From assembly GCA_034664005.1 (NCBI GenBank), contig JAXDIL010000201.1:1-17738 (forward strand): a stretch of 17,738 bases of DNA, given 5' to 3'. Position 1 is the first letter of the stretch; every line of letters starts with the position of its first letter. Positions 1-6,869 of the stretch are shown here, piece by piece. The notes under the pieces were generated by a model. The model worked only from the letters and a program-made list of their open reading frames with translations, had not been told where the DNA came from and ran no database searches. The position numbers and the translations under genes are program-made. Origin of the DNA: JACVRW01 sp034664005 (GTDB taxonomy: Bacteria; Actinomycetota; Thermoleophilia; Solirubrobacterales; Thermoleophilaceae).

Positions 1-339
1 GAGTACGGCTCGGACCACCGCTGCCTCGTGAAGCTCGGCTGCAAGGGGCCGGTGGTCAAGTGCAACGTCCCGATCCGCGGCTGGGTGAACGGCATCGGCG
101 GCTGCCCGAACGTGGGCGGCATCTGCATGGCCTGCACGATGCCGGGCTTCCCTGACAAGTACATGCCGTTCATGGAGCCGAACCGCTGGGGCGTCGCCGC
201 CGAGAACATCATGCGGTTCACGTACGGACCGATCGTCCGCACCTTCCGCAAGCGCCACATCAAGAACCAGTACGACGTCGAGCCGGAGTGGCGTCACAAC
301 AAGCCAGAGCTGACCACCGGCTACTCCAAGCGCTGGTAG
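1..339 (+). CDS. hhyS: [NiFe] hydrogenase small subunit, C-terminal part (group 1h/Hhy type), 5' truncated
   Basis: The window begins inside this gene; 112 residues remain, in frame from base 1 to the TAG at 337-339. The small subunit carries the FeS relay that takes electrons from the NiFe site. Visible ligands match the usual order: Cys8 and Cys14 (CLVKLGCKGP) for the distal cluster, then Cys21, Cys42 and Cys45 (GGICMAC) for the medial cluster; an additional Cys35 (GGCPN) lies between them. The region holding the proximal cluster and any twin-arginine signal is outside the window. After the last cluster the chain ends with a charged tail and no hydrophobic helix, so there is no membrane anchor of the group 1d type. 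The GGCPNVGGICMACTMPGFPD style is, from memory, that of actinobacterial Hhy proteins. The large subunit starts 12 bases downstream. The family is certain and the subgroup likely. Confidence 0.95.
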   Translation, partial: EYGSDHRCLVKLGCKGPVVKCNVPIRGWVNGIGGCPNVGGICMACTMPGFPDKYMPFMEPNRWGVAAENIMRFTYGPIVRTFRKRHIKNQYDVEPEWRHNKPELTTGYSKRW

Positions 340-351
340 AGGGAGACACGC
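340..351 (+). promoter_or_regulatory. ribosome binding site of the hydrogenase large subunit
   Basis: The 12-base gap between the two structural genes contains GGGAG followed by a short spacer before the ATG at 352. It is a good Shine-Dalgarno match and fixes the start of the large subunit. Confidence 0.7.
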
Positions 352-2130
352 ATGTCCACTGTTGAGACGCCCCGCGAACAGAAGATCCTCGTGAAGGAGA
401 TGTCGTGGGATCCGATCACCCGCATCGTCGGGTCGCTCGGGATTCACACGGAGATCGACTTCGCGAACCAGCAGGTCCTGAAGTGCTACTCGACGTCGAT
501 GGTGTTCCGCGGCTTCGACATCTTCATGAAGGGGATCGATCCGCGCGACGCGCACTTCATCACCAGCCGGATCTGCGGCATCTGCGGTGACAACCACTGC
601 ACCTGCTCGTGCCTGAACCAGAACATGGCCTACGGCGTCAAGCCGCCTCCGCTCGGCGACATGGCGTTCAACCTGGCCGAGACGGCGGACTACATCTTCG
701 ACCACGCGATCTTCAACGACTGCATGGCGAACGTGGACTTCTGCGAGCAGATGGTGAAGGAGACGAACCCGTCACTGCTCGCGACGGCCGAGAACACCTC
801 GGCGCCGCACTCGGACATCCACGGCTACAGGACGATCGCCGACATCATGCGGGCGCTCAACCCGTTCACGGGCGAGTTCTACCTGGAGACCCTCCACGTG
901 GCCCGCTACACGCGCGAGATGTACTGCCTGTTCGGCGGGCGTCACACGCACCCGTCGACGATCATGCCGGGCGGCTGCAGCGCGGACATAACGCACCAGA
1001 CCTGCACGGACTACTACGTGCGCCTGATGCGCTACTTCGACTACGTGAAGAGAAGCGTGCCGATGCACGACGATCTGTACGACTTCTTCCTCACGGAGCT
1101 GCCGGGCTACGACATGGTCGGCTACCGGGACACGAATCTCGTGAACTGGGGCTCGTTCGACGACCCGGACTACGTCGACTACAAGTACGAGAACATGACC
1201 GAGTGGGGGCGGAAGCGGTACATCACCCCCGGGATCGCGATCAACGGCGAGCTGATCACGACCGACCTCGTCGAGATCAACCTGGCGATCAGGATCCTGC
1301 TCGGGAGCTCGTACTTCGACGGCTGGGAGAACGAGCGGACGTTCGTCACGCAGGACCCGCTCGGGAACCCGGTGGACAAGAACCACCCGTGGAACAAGGT
1401 CACGCTGCCGAAGCCGCAGAAGCGCGACTTCACGGACAAGTACACGTGGGTCGTCTCGCCGCGGATCTACGACAAGCGGACCGACACGCACGTGTGCTGC
1501 GACACCGGCGGCGGCCCGTTCGCGCGCCAGTGGTGCACCGCGAAGGCCGGGCTCGTGGACTTCGGCTACGTGAAGGCCACCGGGCACAGCCTCCAGATGG
1601 TGCTGCCGCGCTCGCCGAACATGCCCCAGATGGAGATGGAGTGGCACGTTCCCGAGAAGTCGAACGCGATCGAGCGCGACCGCGCCCGCACCTACCACCA
1701 GGCCTACTCGGCGCTGATCGCGCTGCACAACCTGGAACGGGCGATGAAGGAGGTCCAGGCCGGCCGGACCAAGAGCTGGAACGAGTTCAAGGTCCCGGAG
1801 TCGGCCGTCAGCGTGGGCTTCCACGAGGCGGCTCGCGGCGTGCTCTCGCACCACATGGTGATCGAAGACGGCAAGATCGCGAACTACCAGCCCTACCCGC
1901 CGACGCCGTGGAACGCGAGTCCGCGCGACGTCTACGGGACTCCCGGCCCCTACGAGGACGCGGTGCAGAACACCCCGATCTTCGAGGAGAACGGCCCGGA
2001 GAACTTCAAGGGCATCGACATCATGAGGGCGGTTCGCTCGTTCGACCCGTGCCTGCCCTGCGGGGTGCACATGTACAAGGGCAAGGGACCGGTGCGGAAG
2101 GTGGTCCACACACCGACGGCGCTCTGCTAG
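352..2130 (+). CDS. hhyL: [NiFe] hydrogenase large subunit (group 1h/Hhy type)
   Basis: 592 residues; catalytic subunit that splits H2 at the NiFe(CN)2CO site. The L1 motif RICGICGDNH lies at 73-82 (Ni ligands Cys75, Cys78) and the L2 motif DPCLPCGVH at 565-573 (Cys567, Cys570). A 19-residue tail follows His573 (ending in TALC) and should be removed by the maturation protease encoded at 5302. The start has a clear GGGAG ribosome site in 340-351. The N-terminal motif reads DPITRIVGSL, not the canonical DPxTRIEGHL, so the Glu usually linked to proton transfer is Val; I recall this as normal for group 1h proteins. Two extra cysteines (Cys83, Cys87) sit beside L1 in HCTCSC. Group 1h enzymes scavenge atmospheric H2 to feed aerobic respiration during starvation. 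Group 1l is a less likely alternative. Confidence 0.97.
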   Translation: MSTVETPREQKILVKEMSWDPITRIVGSLGIHTEIDFANQQVLKCYSTSMVFRGFDIFMKGIDPRDAHFITSRICGICGDNHCTCSCLNQNMAYGVKPPPLGDMAFNLAETADYIFDHAIFNDCMANVDFCEQMVKETNPSLLATAENTSAPHSDIHGYRTIADIMRALNPFTGEFYLETLHVARYTREMYCLFGGRHTHPSTIMPGGCSADITHQTCTDYYVRLMRYFDYVKRSVPMHDDLYDFFLTELPGYDMVGYRDTNLVNWGSFDDPDYVDYKYENMTEWGRKRYITPGIAINGELITTDLVEINLAIRILLGSSYFDGWENERTFVTQDPLGNPVDKNHPWNKVTLPKPQKRDFTDKYTWVVSPRIYDKRTDTHVCCDTGGGPFARQWCTAKAGLVDFGYVKATGHSLQMVLPRSPNMPQMEMEWHVPEKSNAIERDRARTYHQAYSALIALHNLERAMKEVQAGRTKSWNEFKVPESAVSVGFHEAARGVLSHHMVIEDGKIANYQPYPPTPWNASPRDVYGTPGPYEDAVQNTPIFEENGPENFKGIDIMRAVRSFDPCLPCGVHMYKGKGPVRKVVHTPTALC

Positions 2131-2134
2131 CCGA

Positions 2135-2944
2135 ATGGAGCCCGATCAGCTGATAGCCCGTGTGCAGGAGCTCACGGGGCGACTGGAGGACCTCGACGAC
2201 CCGGCGTGCCGTGAGCTCGCCGAGGAGCTCACCGGCGCCGTGGTGCAGATGTACGGCGCCGGCCTCGAGCGGATCGTCGAGCTGATCGACGAGGAGGCGC
2301 GCGGCCGGCTCGCCGAGGACGAGCTGGTCGCCGGCCTGCTCATGATCCACGACCTCTATCCGGTCCCGCTCGAGGAGCGCGTGACGCAGGCGCTCGACAC
2401 GGTGCGGCCGTACATGGAGTCGCACGGAGGCAACGTCGAGCTGCTCGGGATCGAGGACGGCGTCGCGAAGCTGCGCCTGGCGGGCAGCTGCAAGTCGTGC
2501 CGGGCGTCGTCCTCGACGCTCGAGCTGGCGGTGCGCCAGGCGCTCCAGGAGGCGGCGCCCGACCTGCTCGGGATGGACGTCGAGGGGGTCGTCGAGGAGG
2601 CGGAATCGGAGGTTACGGGCACGGTCCTGCCCATGGCCAACGGCGTGCCGGCATGGCACACCCTCGACATCGCCGCGCCGGATCGGCTCGTGGCTACCGA
2701 TGTCGCTGGAATGTCGCTGTTCGTCGCAAACGTCGACGGAACGTTGCTCGCGTATCGCAATTCGTGTGCAAGCTGTGGCGGGGACCTGGCGGGCGCGGCC
2801 CTGGAGGAGGGCGCTCTCGCTTGTCCCGGCTGCGGGCGCAGCTATTTCCTGCCGCAGGCCGGCCGCTCCATGGACGACGACCATCTGCAGCTCCAGCCCA
2901 TCCCGCTCCTGCGGGAGGAGGAGGGCATCAAGGTCGCGCTATGA
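2135..2944 (+). CDS. NifU C-terminal-like / Rieske-like fusion protein of the hydrogenase operon
   Basis: 269 residues, starting four bases after the large-subunit stop. Residues ~1-80 are an acidic helical region. Residues ~83-152 are a NifU-type Fe-S scaffold domain with its CxxC at Cys119/Cys122 (GSCKSCRASS). Residues ~175-262 resemble a Rieske domain in length and in the spacing around the cluster loops, but the ligands are changed: instead of CxH...CxxH it has CASCGG (Cys211, Cys214) and CPGCG (Cys230, Cys233). The four cysteines could hold Zn or an all-Cys Fe-S cluster. NifU/Rieske-like proteins are regular members of group 1h hydrogenase operons, where roles in cluster assembly or electron transfer from the enzyme have been proposed but, as far as I know, not proven. 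Codon usage turns more A/T-rich from about residue 155 to 215, consistent with a later fusion. The stop overlaps the next start (ATGA). Confidence 0.88.
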   Translation: MEPDQLIARVQELTGRLEDLDDPACRELAEELTGAVVQMYGAGLERIVELIDEEARGRLAEDELVAGLLMIHDLYPVPLEERVTQALDTVRPYMESHGGNVELLGIEDGVAKLRLAGSCKSCRASSSTLELAVRQALQEAAPDLLGMDVEGVVEEAESEVTGTVLPMANGVPAWHTLDIAAPDRLVATDVAGMSLFVANVDGTLLAYRNSCASCGGDLAGAALEEGALACPGCGRSYFLPQAGRSMDDDHLQLQPIPLLREEEGIKVAL

Positions 2945-3576
2945 AGCCCTTGGACGAGGCAGTCGCCGGTCGCCGCAAGGCTCTGATGGTTTCGGCGTTG
3001 AGAGGAATGGCGGCTCCGAAGCCTCCGACCCCCGCCGGCGAGCGCTGCGACCTCTGCGAGACGACCGTGCCGGACGACCACCGGCACATGCTGAACCTCT
3101 ACGAGCGGCAGATCGTCTGCGTGTGCGAGGCCTGCTGGGCGCTCCGCTCGGGTGACGAGGACTTCCGCCCGACGGGGACCCGCACGCTGTGGCTGGAGGG
3201 CTTCCAGCTGCCCGAGGAGCTCTGGGCGCAGTTCCGGATCCCGATCGGGCTCGCGTTCTTCATGCACTCGAGCGTCACGGACTGCATCGTGGCGATGTAC
3301 CCGAGCCCGGCGGGCGCGACGGAGAGCGAGCTGCACTTCGAGACCTGGAGCCGGCTCGTGGCCATGAACCCGGTGCTCCGCGACCTCGAGCCGGACGCCG
3401 AGGCGCTGATCGTGAACCGGATGGCCGACCCGCCGCTGTTCGCGATCGCGCCGATCGACCGCTGCTACCTCCTGGTCGGGCTGGTGAAGGCTTCCTGGGA
3501 GGGGATCTCCGGCGGCGCGGGCATGGAGCAGGCGATACAGGCGTACTTCGAGGATCTGAGGAGGGTCGCTGCATGA
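2941..3576 (+). CDS. DUF5947-like protein of the hydrogenase operon
   Basis: 211 residues; the ATG at 2941 overlaps the preceding TGA. An upstream in-frame extension would run through the NifU gene and is not used. Residues 36-65 contain CDLC (Cys36, Cys39) and CVCEAC (Cys60, Cys62, Cys65), with DDHRH between them, which looks like a small zinc- or iron-binding knuckle. The rest (70-211) is a mixed alpha/beta domain without recognisable catalytic motifs; there is no signal peptide or membrane segment. A protein of this size and Cys pattern between a NifU/Rieske-like protein and a DUF6084 protein is, from memory, typical of actinobacterial Hhy operons and is annotated DUF5947. Its function is unknown; position suggests maturation or electron transfer. 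The family name is recalled, not computed. Confidence 0.82.
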   Translation: MKPLDEAVAGRRKALMVSALRGMAAPKPPTPAGERCDLCETTVPDDHRHMLNLYERQIVCVCEACWALRSGDEDFRPTGTRTLWLEGFQLPEELWAQFRIPIGLAFFMHSSVTDCIVAMYPSPAGATESELHFETWSRLVAMNPVLRDLEPDAEALIVNRMADPPLFAIAPIDRCYLLVGLVKASWEGISGGAGMEQAIQAYFEDLRRVAA

Positions 3577-4232
3577 GCCAGCCCGAGGTCCTGGCGGCCC
3601 CCGTCGCGCCGGAGCCGGAGTTCCAGGTGCTCGGCGCGACCGGCCGCCGCCACGCGGCCGTGCCGGTGCTCGACTTCGACGTGCACGTCTCAGAGCCGGG
3701 TGGGCGTCAGGTCTACGCGATCGCGCTGACCGCTCAGGTGATGATCGAGCCGGCGCGCCGCGCCTACGACCCGGAGACGCGCGTGAAGCTCGTGGAGCTG
3801 TTCGGCCCGCCGGAGCGCTGGGCCACGACCACGCGCAGCCTCGTCTGGCACCAGGCCGACGCGCTCGTCCCGGCCTTCACCGGCTCGACCACGTTCCACG
3901 TGGCCGTGCCGGCGAGCTTCGACATGGAGGTGGCCTCCTCGAAGTACCTCTACGGGCTACCCGACGGGGAGGTGCCGCTGGCGTTCAACTTCAACGGCAC
4001 GGTCCACTACCGCGCCGACGACGGGCGCCTCCAGATGTCGCTCGTCCCGTGGTCGTGCTCGGCGGAGTACCGGCTGCCCGTGGCCACCTGGCGTGACCTG
4101 ATCGAGCACTACTACCCGCGCGCGGGCTGGATTCCGCTGCGCGAGGAGACGCTCTTGGCGCTTCAGCGCGTGAAGGCCGAGCGGGGGCTGCCGACGCTCG
4201 ACGCCACCGTCGCGGAGCTGCTCGACCCATGA
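3573..4232 (+). CDS. DUF6084-like protein of the hydrogenase operon
   Basis: 219 residues, coupled by ATGA overlaps to both neighbours. After a short Pro/Ala-rich N terminus (1-20) the chain is rich in predicted beta strands (for example VPVLDFDVHVSEPGG, and VPLAFNFNGTVHYRADDG near 135-152), then a C-terminal helical part with HYYPRAGWIPL and a final helix. No metal motif, signal peptide or membrane helix is visible. The size, the YPRAGWIPL-like segment and the position after the DUF5947-like gene match what I recall as DUF6084 proteins found beside group 1h hydrogenases. The biochemical role is unknown; constant linkage to the enzyme suggests an assembly factor or an accessory subunit. The family name rests on recall and context. 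Confidence 0.8.
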   Translation: MSQPEVLAAPVAPEPEFQVLGATGRRHAAVPVLDFDVHVSEPGGRQVYAIALTAQVMIEPARRAYDPETRVKLVELFGPPERWATTTRSLVWHQADALVPAFTGSTTFHVAVPASFDMEVASSKYLYGLPDGEVPLAFNFNGTVHYRADDGRLQMSLVPWSCSAEYRLPVATWRDLIEHYYPRAGWIPLREETLLALQRVKAERGLPTLDATVAELLDP

Positions 4233-5305
4233 ACGAGCTCGTCGAGACGCTGCTGTACGAGGGCTACGCCCTCTATCCGTACACGCCGGGCGCGACGAAG
4301 AACGCGACGCCCACGCCGTTCGGCATCGTGTACCCGCCCGCGTACGCCCGGACGCTCGAGAGCACGCACGACCACCTCGATCTCCAGTGCGTCGTCGAGG
4401 GCGAGGGCGACGGCGAGATCACCGCCGAGCTGTACTTCCTGCTGCCGAGCGGTGAGCGCCATGTGGCCGAGGAGCGTCGCATCGAGGGCATGGGCGACTT
4501 CGAGCTCGGCGGCGTGTCGGTGCGCACCGCGCTGAGCGTGAGCGAGACCGGCGACGGCCGGCAGCTGGTCTCCTACCGCGTCGAGAACCACACCCAGGTT
4601 CCCGACGGCCTCGAGCGTGGCGAGGCGCTCCGTTTCTCGCTCATCTCGACGCATCCCGTGCTGCGTGTGACCGGAGGGGGCCGGTTCGTTTCGCAACTGG
4701 ATGCTCCCTGCGACAGCGTCAACACCTGGCCCGTGCTGGCGTCCGACGACGACGACGTGATGCTCGGCGCGGCGATCGTGCTGCCGGACCACCCCCGGAT
4801 CGCCCCCGAGAGCCGCGGCAACCTCTTCGACAACACCGAGATCGAGGAGGCGCTCGTGCTCCACGTGCACGCGCTGAGCGACGAGGAGCGCGCCGAGATC
4901 GAGCACCAGGACCCGGCCGTCAGGGAGATGATCGACCGCGCGATGAACGTGACCTCGGACGAGGTCCTGAAGCTGCACGGCCGCGTGGAGCTGCGCGACC
5001 CGGTCACGCGCGAGCCGCCGCGGCCCTCAGCCGACGTGCGCGATCCCACGCGCGGGCTGCCCTCGGTGGAGGTGGACGGCACGCTGTTCACGCGTGGCGG
5101 CCGGGTCGTGGTGCGGCCCGGGCTGGACGCCGACCTGCAGGCGCGCATGCTCGAGGGCCGCACCGTGACCGTCGAGCGGATCTACCGCGACTACGACGGG
5201 CGGGTGCACCTCGGCGTGAGTGTCGACGAGCCCGGCCACGAGGTGATGCGCGACACGGGCCGCTTTCTCTGGTTCTTCCCCCCGGAAGTGGAGGTCGTGG
5301 AATGA
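4229..5305 (+). CDS. conserved-looking protein of unknown function in the hydrogenase operon
   Basis: 358 residues, ATG overlapping the previous TGA and TGA overlapping the next ATG. I do not recognise a named family. The N-terminal ~240 residues look like a beta-rich domain with many acidic residues, strand-like stretches such as ITAELYFLLPSGERHVAEE, and a Cys at 'DLQCVVEG' and at 'LDAPCDSV'. Around 240-290 is a linker rich in Pro and Arg. The last ~80 residues (VEVDGTLFTRGGRVVVRPG ... FLWFFPPEVEVVE) look like a small beta-barrel. No signal peptide or membrane helix is seen. It lies between the DUF6084-like gene and the maturation protease in a coupled operon, so a hydrogenase-specific role in maturation or complex assembly is a reasonable inference only. 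Confidence 0.85.
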   Translation: MNELVETLLYEGYALYPYTPGATKNATPTPFGIVYPPAYARTLESTHDHLDLQCVVEGEGDGEITAELYFLLPSGERHVAEERRIEGMGDFELGGVSVRTALSVSETGDGRQLVSYRVENHTQVPDGLERGEALRFSLISTHPVLRVTGGGRFVSQLDAPCDSVNTWPVLASDDDDVMLGAAIVLPDHPRIAPESRGNLFDNTEIEEALVLHVHALSDEERAEIEHQDPAVREMIDRAMNVTSDEVLKLHGRVELRDPVTREPPRPSADVRDPTRGLPSVEVDGTLFTRGGRVVVRPGLDADLQARMLEGRTVTVERIYRDYDGRVHLGVSVDEPGHEVMRDTGRFLWFFPPEVEVVE

Positions 5306-5802
5306 AACGGATACTGGTCGCCGGGATCGGCAACGCCTGGCTGATGGACGACGGCTTCGGAGGCGAGGTCGTGAAGCGTCTCGAGGCGCGCGAGCTGCCG
5401 CAGGGCGCCGCCGTCTTCGACTTCGGCACCGGCGGCCTCGACCTCGCCTACGAGGTCATGCGCGGATACGACGCGCTGGTGCTGATCGACGTGAGCCGCC
5501 AGGGCGGGGAGCCCGGGACGCTCTACGTGATGGAGGCGAGCGAGGAGGACGTGGAGGCCGGCATCGAGGACGGCCAGATCATCAACCCGCACGCGATGGA
5601 CCCGCAGACCGTGCTCCGCTTCGTGAAGACGCTCGGGGCCTGGCCCGGGAAGGTCGTGGTGGTGGCCTGCGAGCCGGCGGTCGTCGAGGAGATGGGGCTC
5701 GGCCTGAGCGAGGACGTGGAGCGCGCCGTGGACGGCGCGGTCGAGCTCGTGGTCCAGACGATCGACGAGCTTCAGGTCGACGCCGCATACGCAGTCGACT
5801 GA
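5302..5802 (+). CDS. hydrogenase maturation endopeptidase (HupD/HyaD family)
   Basis: 166 residues, normal for the family. It cleaves the C-terminal extension of the large subunit after nickel insertion, letting the active site close. The N-terminal GIGNAWLMDDGFG carries the first metal-sensing acidic residue (Asp16 or Asp17); the others are Asp63 in LIDVS and His97 in NPHAMDPQ, corresponding to the Glu/Asp-Asp-His nickel site of E. coli HybD and HycI. Its substrate is the large subunit at 352, whose 19-residue tail after His573 fits. The start overlaps the preceding stop (ATGA) and hypA follows after three bases. I leave the symbol empty because hup/hya/hha naming varies. Confidence 0.93.
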   Translation: MKRILVAGIGNAWLMDDGFGGEVVKRLEARELPQGAAVFDFGTGGLDLAYEVMRGYDALVLIDVSRQGGEPGTLYVMEASEEDVEAGIEDGQIINPHAMDPQTVLRFVKTLGAWPGKVVVVACEPAVVEEMGLGLSEDVERAVDGAVELVVQTIDELQVDAAYAVD

Positions 5803-5805
5803 GCC

Positions 5806-6165
5806 ATGCACGAGCTGTCGCTCTCCGGCGCGATCGTGAACACCGTCGAGAAGCACGCGGCGGGCCGGCCGGTCAGCGTCGTGAACATGCGGATCGGGGC
5901 GCTGCGCCAGGTGGTGCCGGACACGCTCGAGTTCTACTTCGAGTTCGTGTCTAAGGGGACGCTCTGTGAGGGGGCTCGGCTCGAGCAGGAGCTGATCCCC
6001 GCGCGGCTCGGCTGCGCGTCGTGCGGGCGCGACTGGGAGATCGAGCTGCCCATCTTCATGTGTCCGTCCTGCGGTGGTGCGGGCCGCGTGGAGGTCAGGA
6101 GCGGCAACGAGTTCGAGGTCGAGTCGATCGAGGTCGAGGAGGCGGAATGCATCGCACAAAGGTGA
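5806..6165 (+). CDS. hypA: nickel metallochaperone HypA
   Basis: 119 residues, standard length. HypA hands Ni to the hydrogenase large-subunit precursor together with HypB. The N terminus MHELSLSG supplies the nickel site (Met1 amine, His2, Glu3), which also fixes the start. The structural zinc site is Cys70/Cys73 (CASC) and Cys86/Cys89 (CPSC), the usual two-CxxC arrangement. The gene begins three bases after the protease and its last 19 bases overlap hypB. Identification is secure. Confidence 0.96.
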   Translation: MHELSLSGAIVNTVEKHAAGRPVSVVNMRIGALRQVVPDTLEFYFEFVSKGTLCEGARLEQELIPARLGCASCGRDWEIELPIFMCPSCGGAGRVEVRSGNEFEVESIEVEEAECIAQR

Positions 6166-6869
6166 AGATCGTCGAGGAGGCGCTCGACGCCAACAACACG
6201 ATCGCCCAGGCGAACAGGGCCGACTTCGACCGCGCCGGCGTGCGAGTCGTGAACTTCATGAGCGCGCCGGGGGCCGGCAAGACGTCGCTGCTGGAGCGCG
6301 TGGTGGCGGACCTGCCGGGCGTCCGGGTGGGGGTGCTCGAGGGCGACGTGCAGGGCTCGATGGACGCCGACCGGCTGGCGTCGCTGCACGTGCCGGTGAC
6401 CCAGCTGAACACGGACCCGAGCTTCGGCGGCGAGTGCCATCTCGACGCGAACATGGTGCGCTCGGCGATGCCCGGCCTGCCGCTCGACGAGATCGATCTG
6501 CTCGTGATCGAGAACGTGGGGAACCTGGTGTGCCCGGCGGAGTTCAAGGTGGGCGAGGACGCGCGCATCATGGTCTCCGCGATCACCGAGGGCGAGGAGA
6601 AGCCGCTCAAGTACCCGCTCATGTTCCGTGCCTGCGAGCTGGTGCTGATCAACAAGATGGATCTGCTGCCGCACCTCGACTTCGACCTCGACAAGTTCAT
6701 CTACAACCTCGACGCCGTGCACCCCGGCGTGGAGCGGATCCTGGTCAGCGCGAAGAGCGGCGAGGGGATCGAGGAGTGGCGCGACTGGCTGACGCGCGCG
6801 GGCGCGCCCGCGCACGCGGCTTCCGCCCCCGCGGCCCCCGGCCGCGCCCCCGTGGAGGCCCGTGCGTGA
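6147..6869 (+). CDS. hypB: hydrogenase nickel incorporation GTPase HypB
   Basis: 240 residues. HypB is a SIMIBI-class GTPase that loads nickel with HypA. The P-loop SAPGAGKTS is at 39-47, the guanine-specificity motif NKMD at 169-172 and SAKSGEG at 201-207. The G-domain metal site is present: Cys97-His98 in GGECHLD and Cys129 in GNLVCP. The N terminus has neither the CxxCGC high-affinity site nor a His-rich storage segment. The tail (218-240) is an Ala/Pro stretch of little apparent function. I chose ATG 6147 because GAGGAGG precedes it; GTG 6162, which forms a GTGA overlap with the hypA stop, is an alternative that removes five residues. The TGA overlaps the GTG of the SIS gene. Confidence 0.95.
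   Translation: MHRTKVKIVEEALDANNTIAQANRADFDRAGVRVVNFMSAPGAGKTSLLERVVADLPGVRVGVLEGDVQGSMDADRLASLHVPVTQLNTDPSFGGECHLDANMVRSAMPGLPLDEIDLLVIENVGNLVCPAEFKVGEDARIMVSAITEGEEKPLKYPLMFRACELVLINKMDLLPHLDFDLDKFIYNLDAVHPGVERILVSAKSGEGIEEWRDWLTRAGAPAHAASAPAAPGRAPVEARA

Noticed and set aside
772..2109. Long open frame (445 codons) on the minus strand opposite the hydrogenase large subunit
   Set aside because: It is an antisense shadow of a certain gene, with a low-complexity Arg/Val/His composition and no domain; high GC keeps the frame open.
609..2153. 514-codon plus-strand frame overlapping the hydrogenase large subunit
   Set aside because: It is an out-of-frame shadow, Arg/Gly/Ala-rich, with no motifs; the overlapping hydrogenase frame has all signatures.
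4163..4978. 271-codon minus-strand frame opposite the unknown hydrogenase-operon protein
   Set aside because: It is a His/Val/Arg-rich antisense shadow without a ribosome site or motifs; the plus-strand gene is locked into the operon by overlaps on both sides.
6162..6164. GTG as the hypB start
   Set aside because: It forms a GTGA overlap, but the ATG at 6147 has a better-spaced GAGGAGG site; kept only as an alternative.
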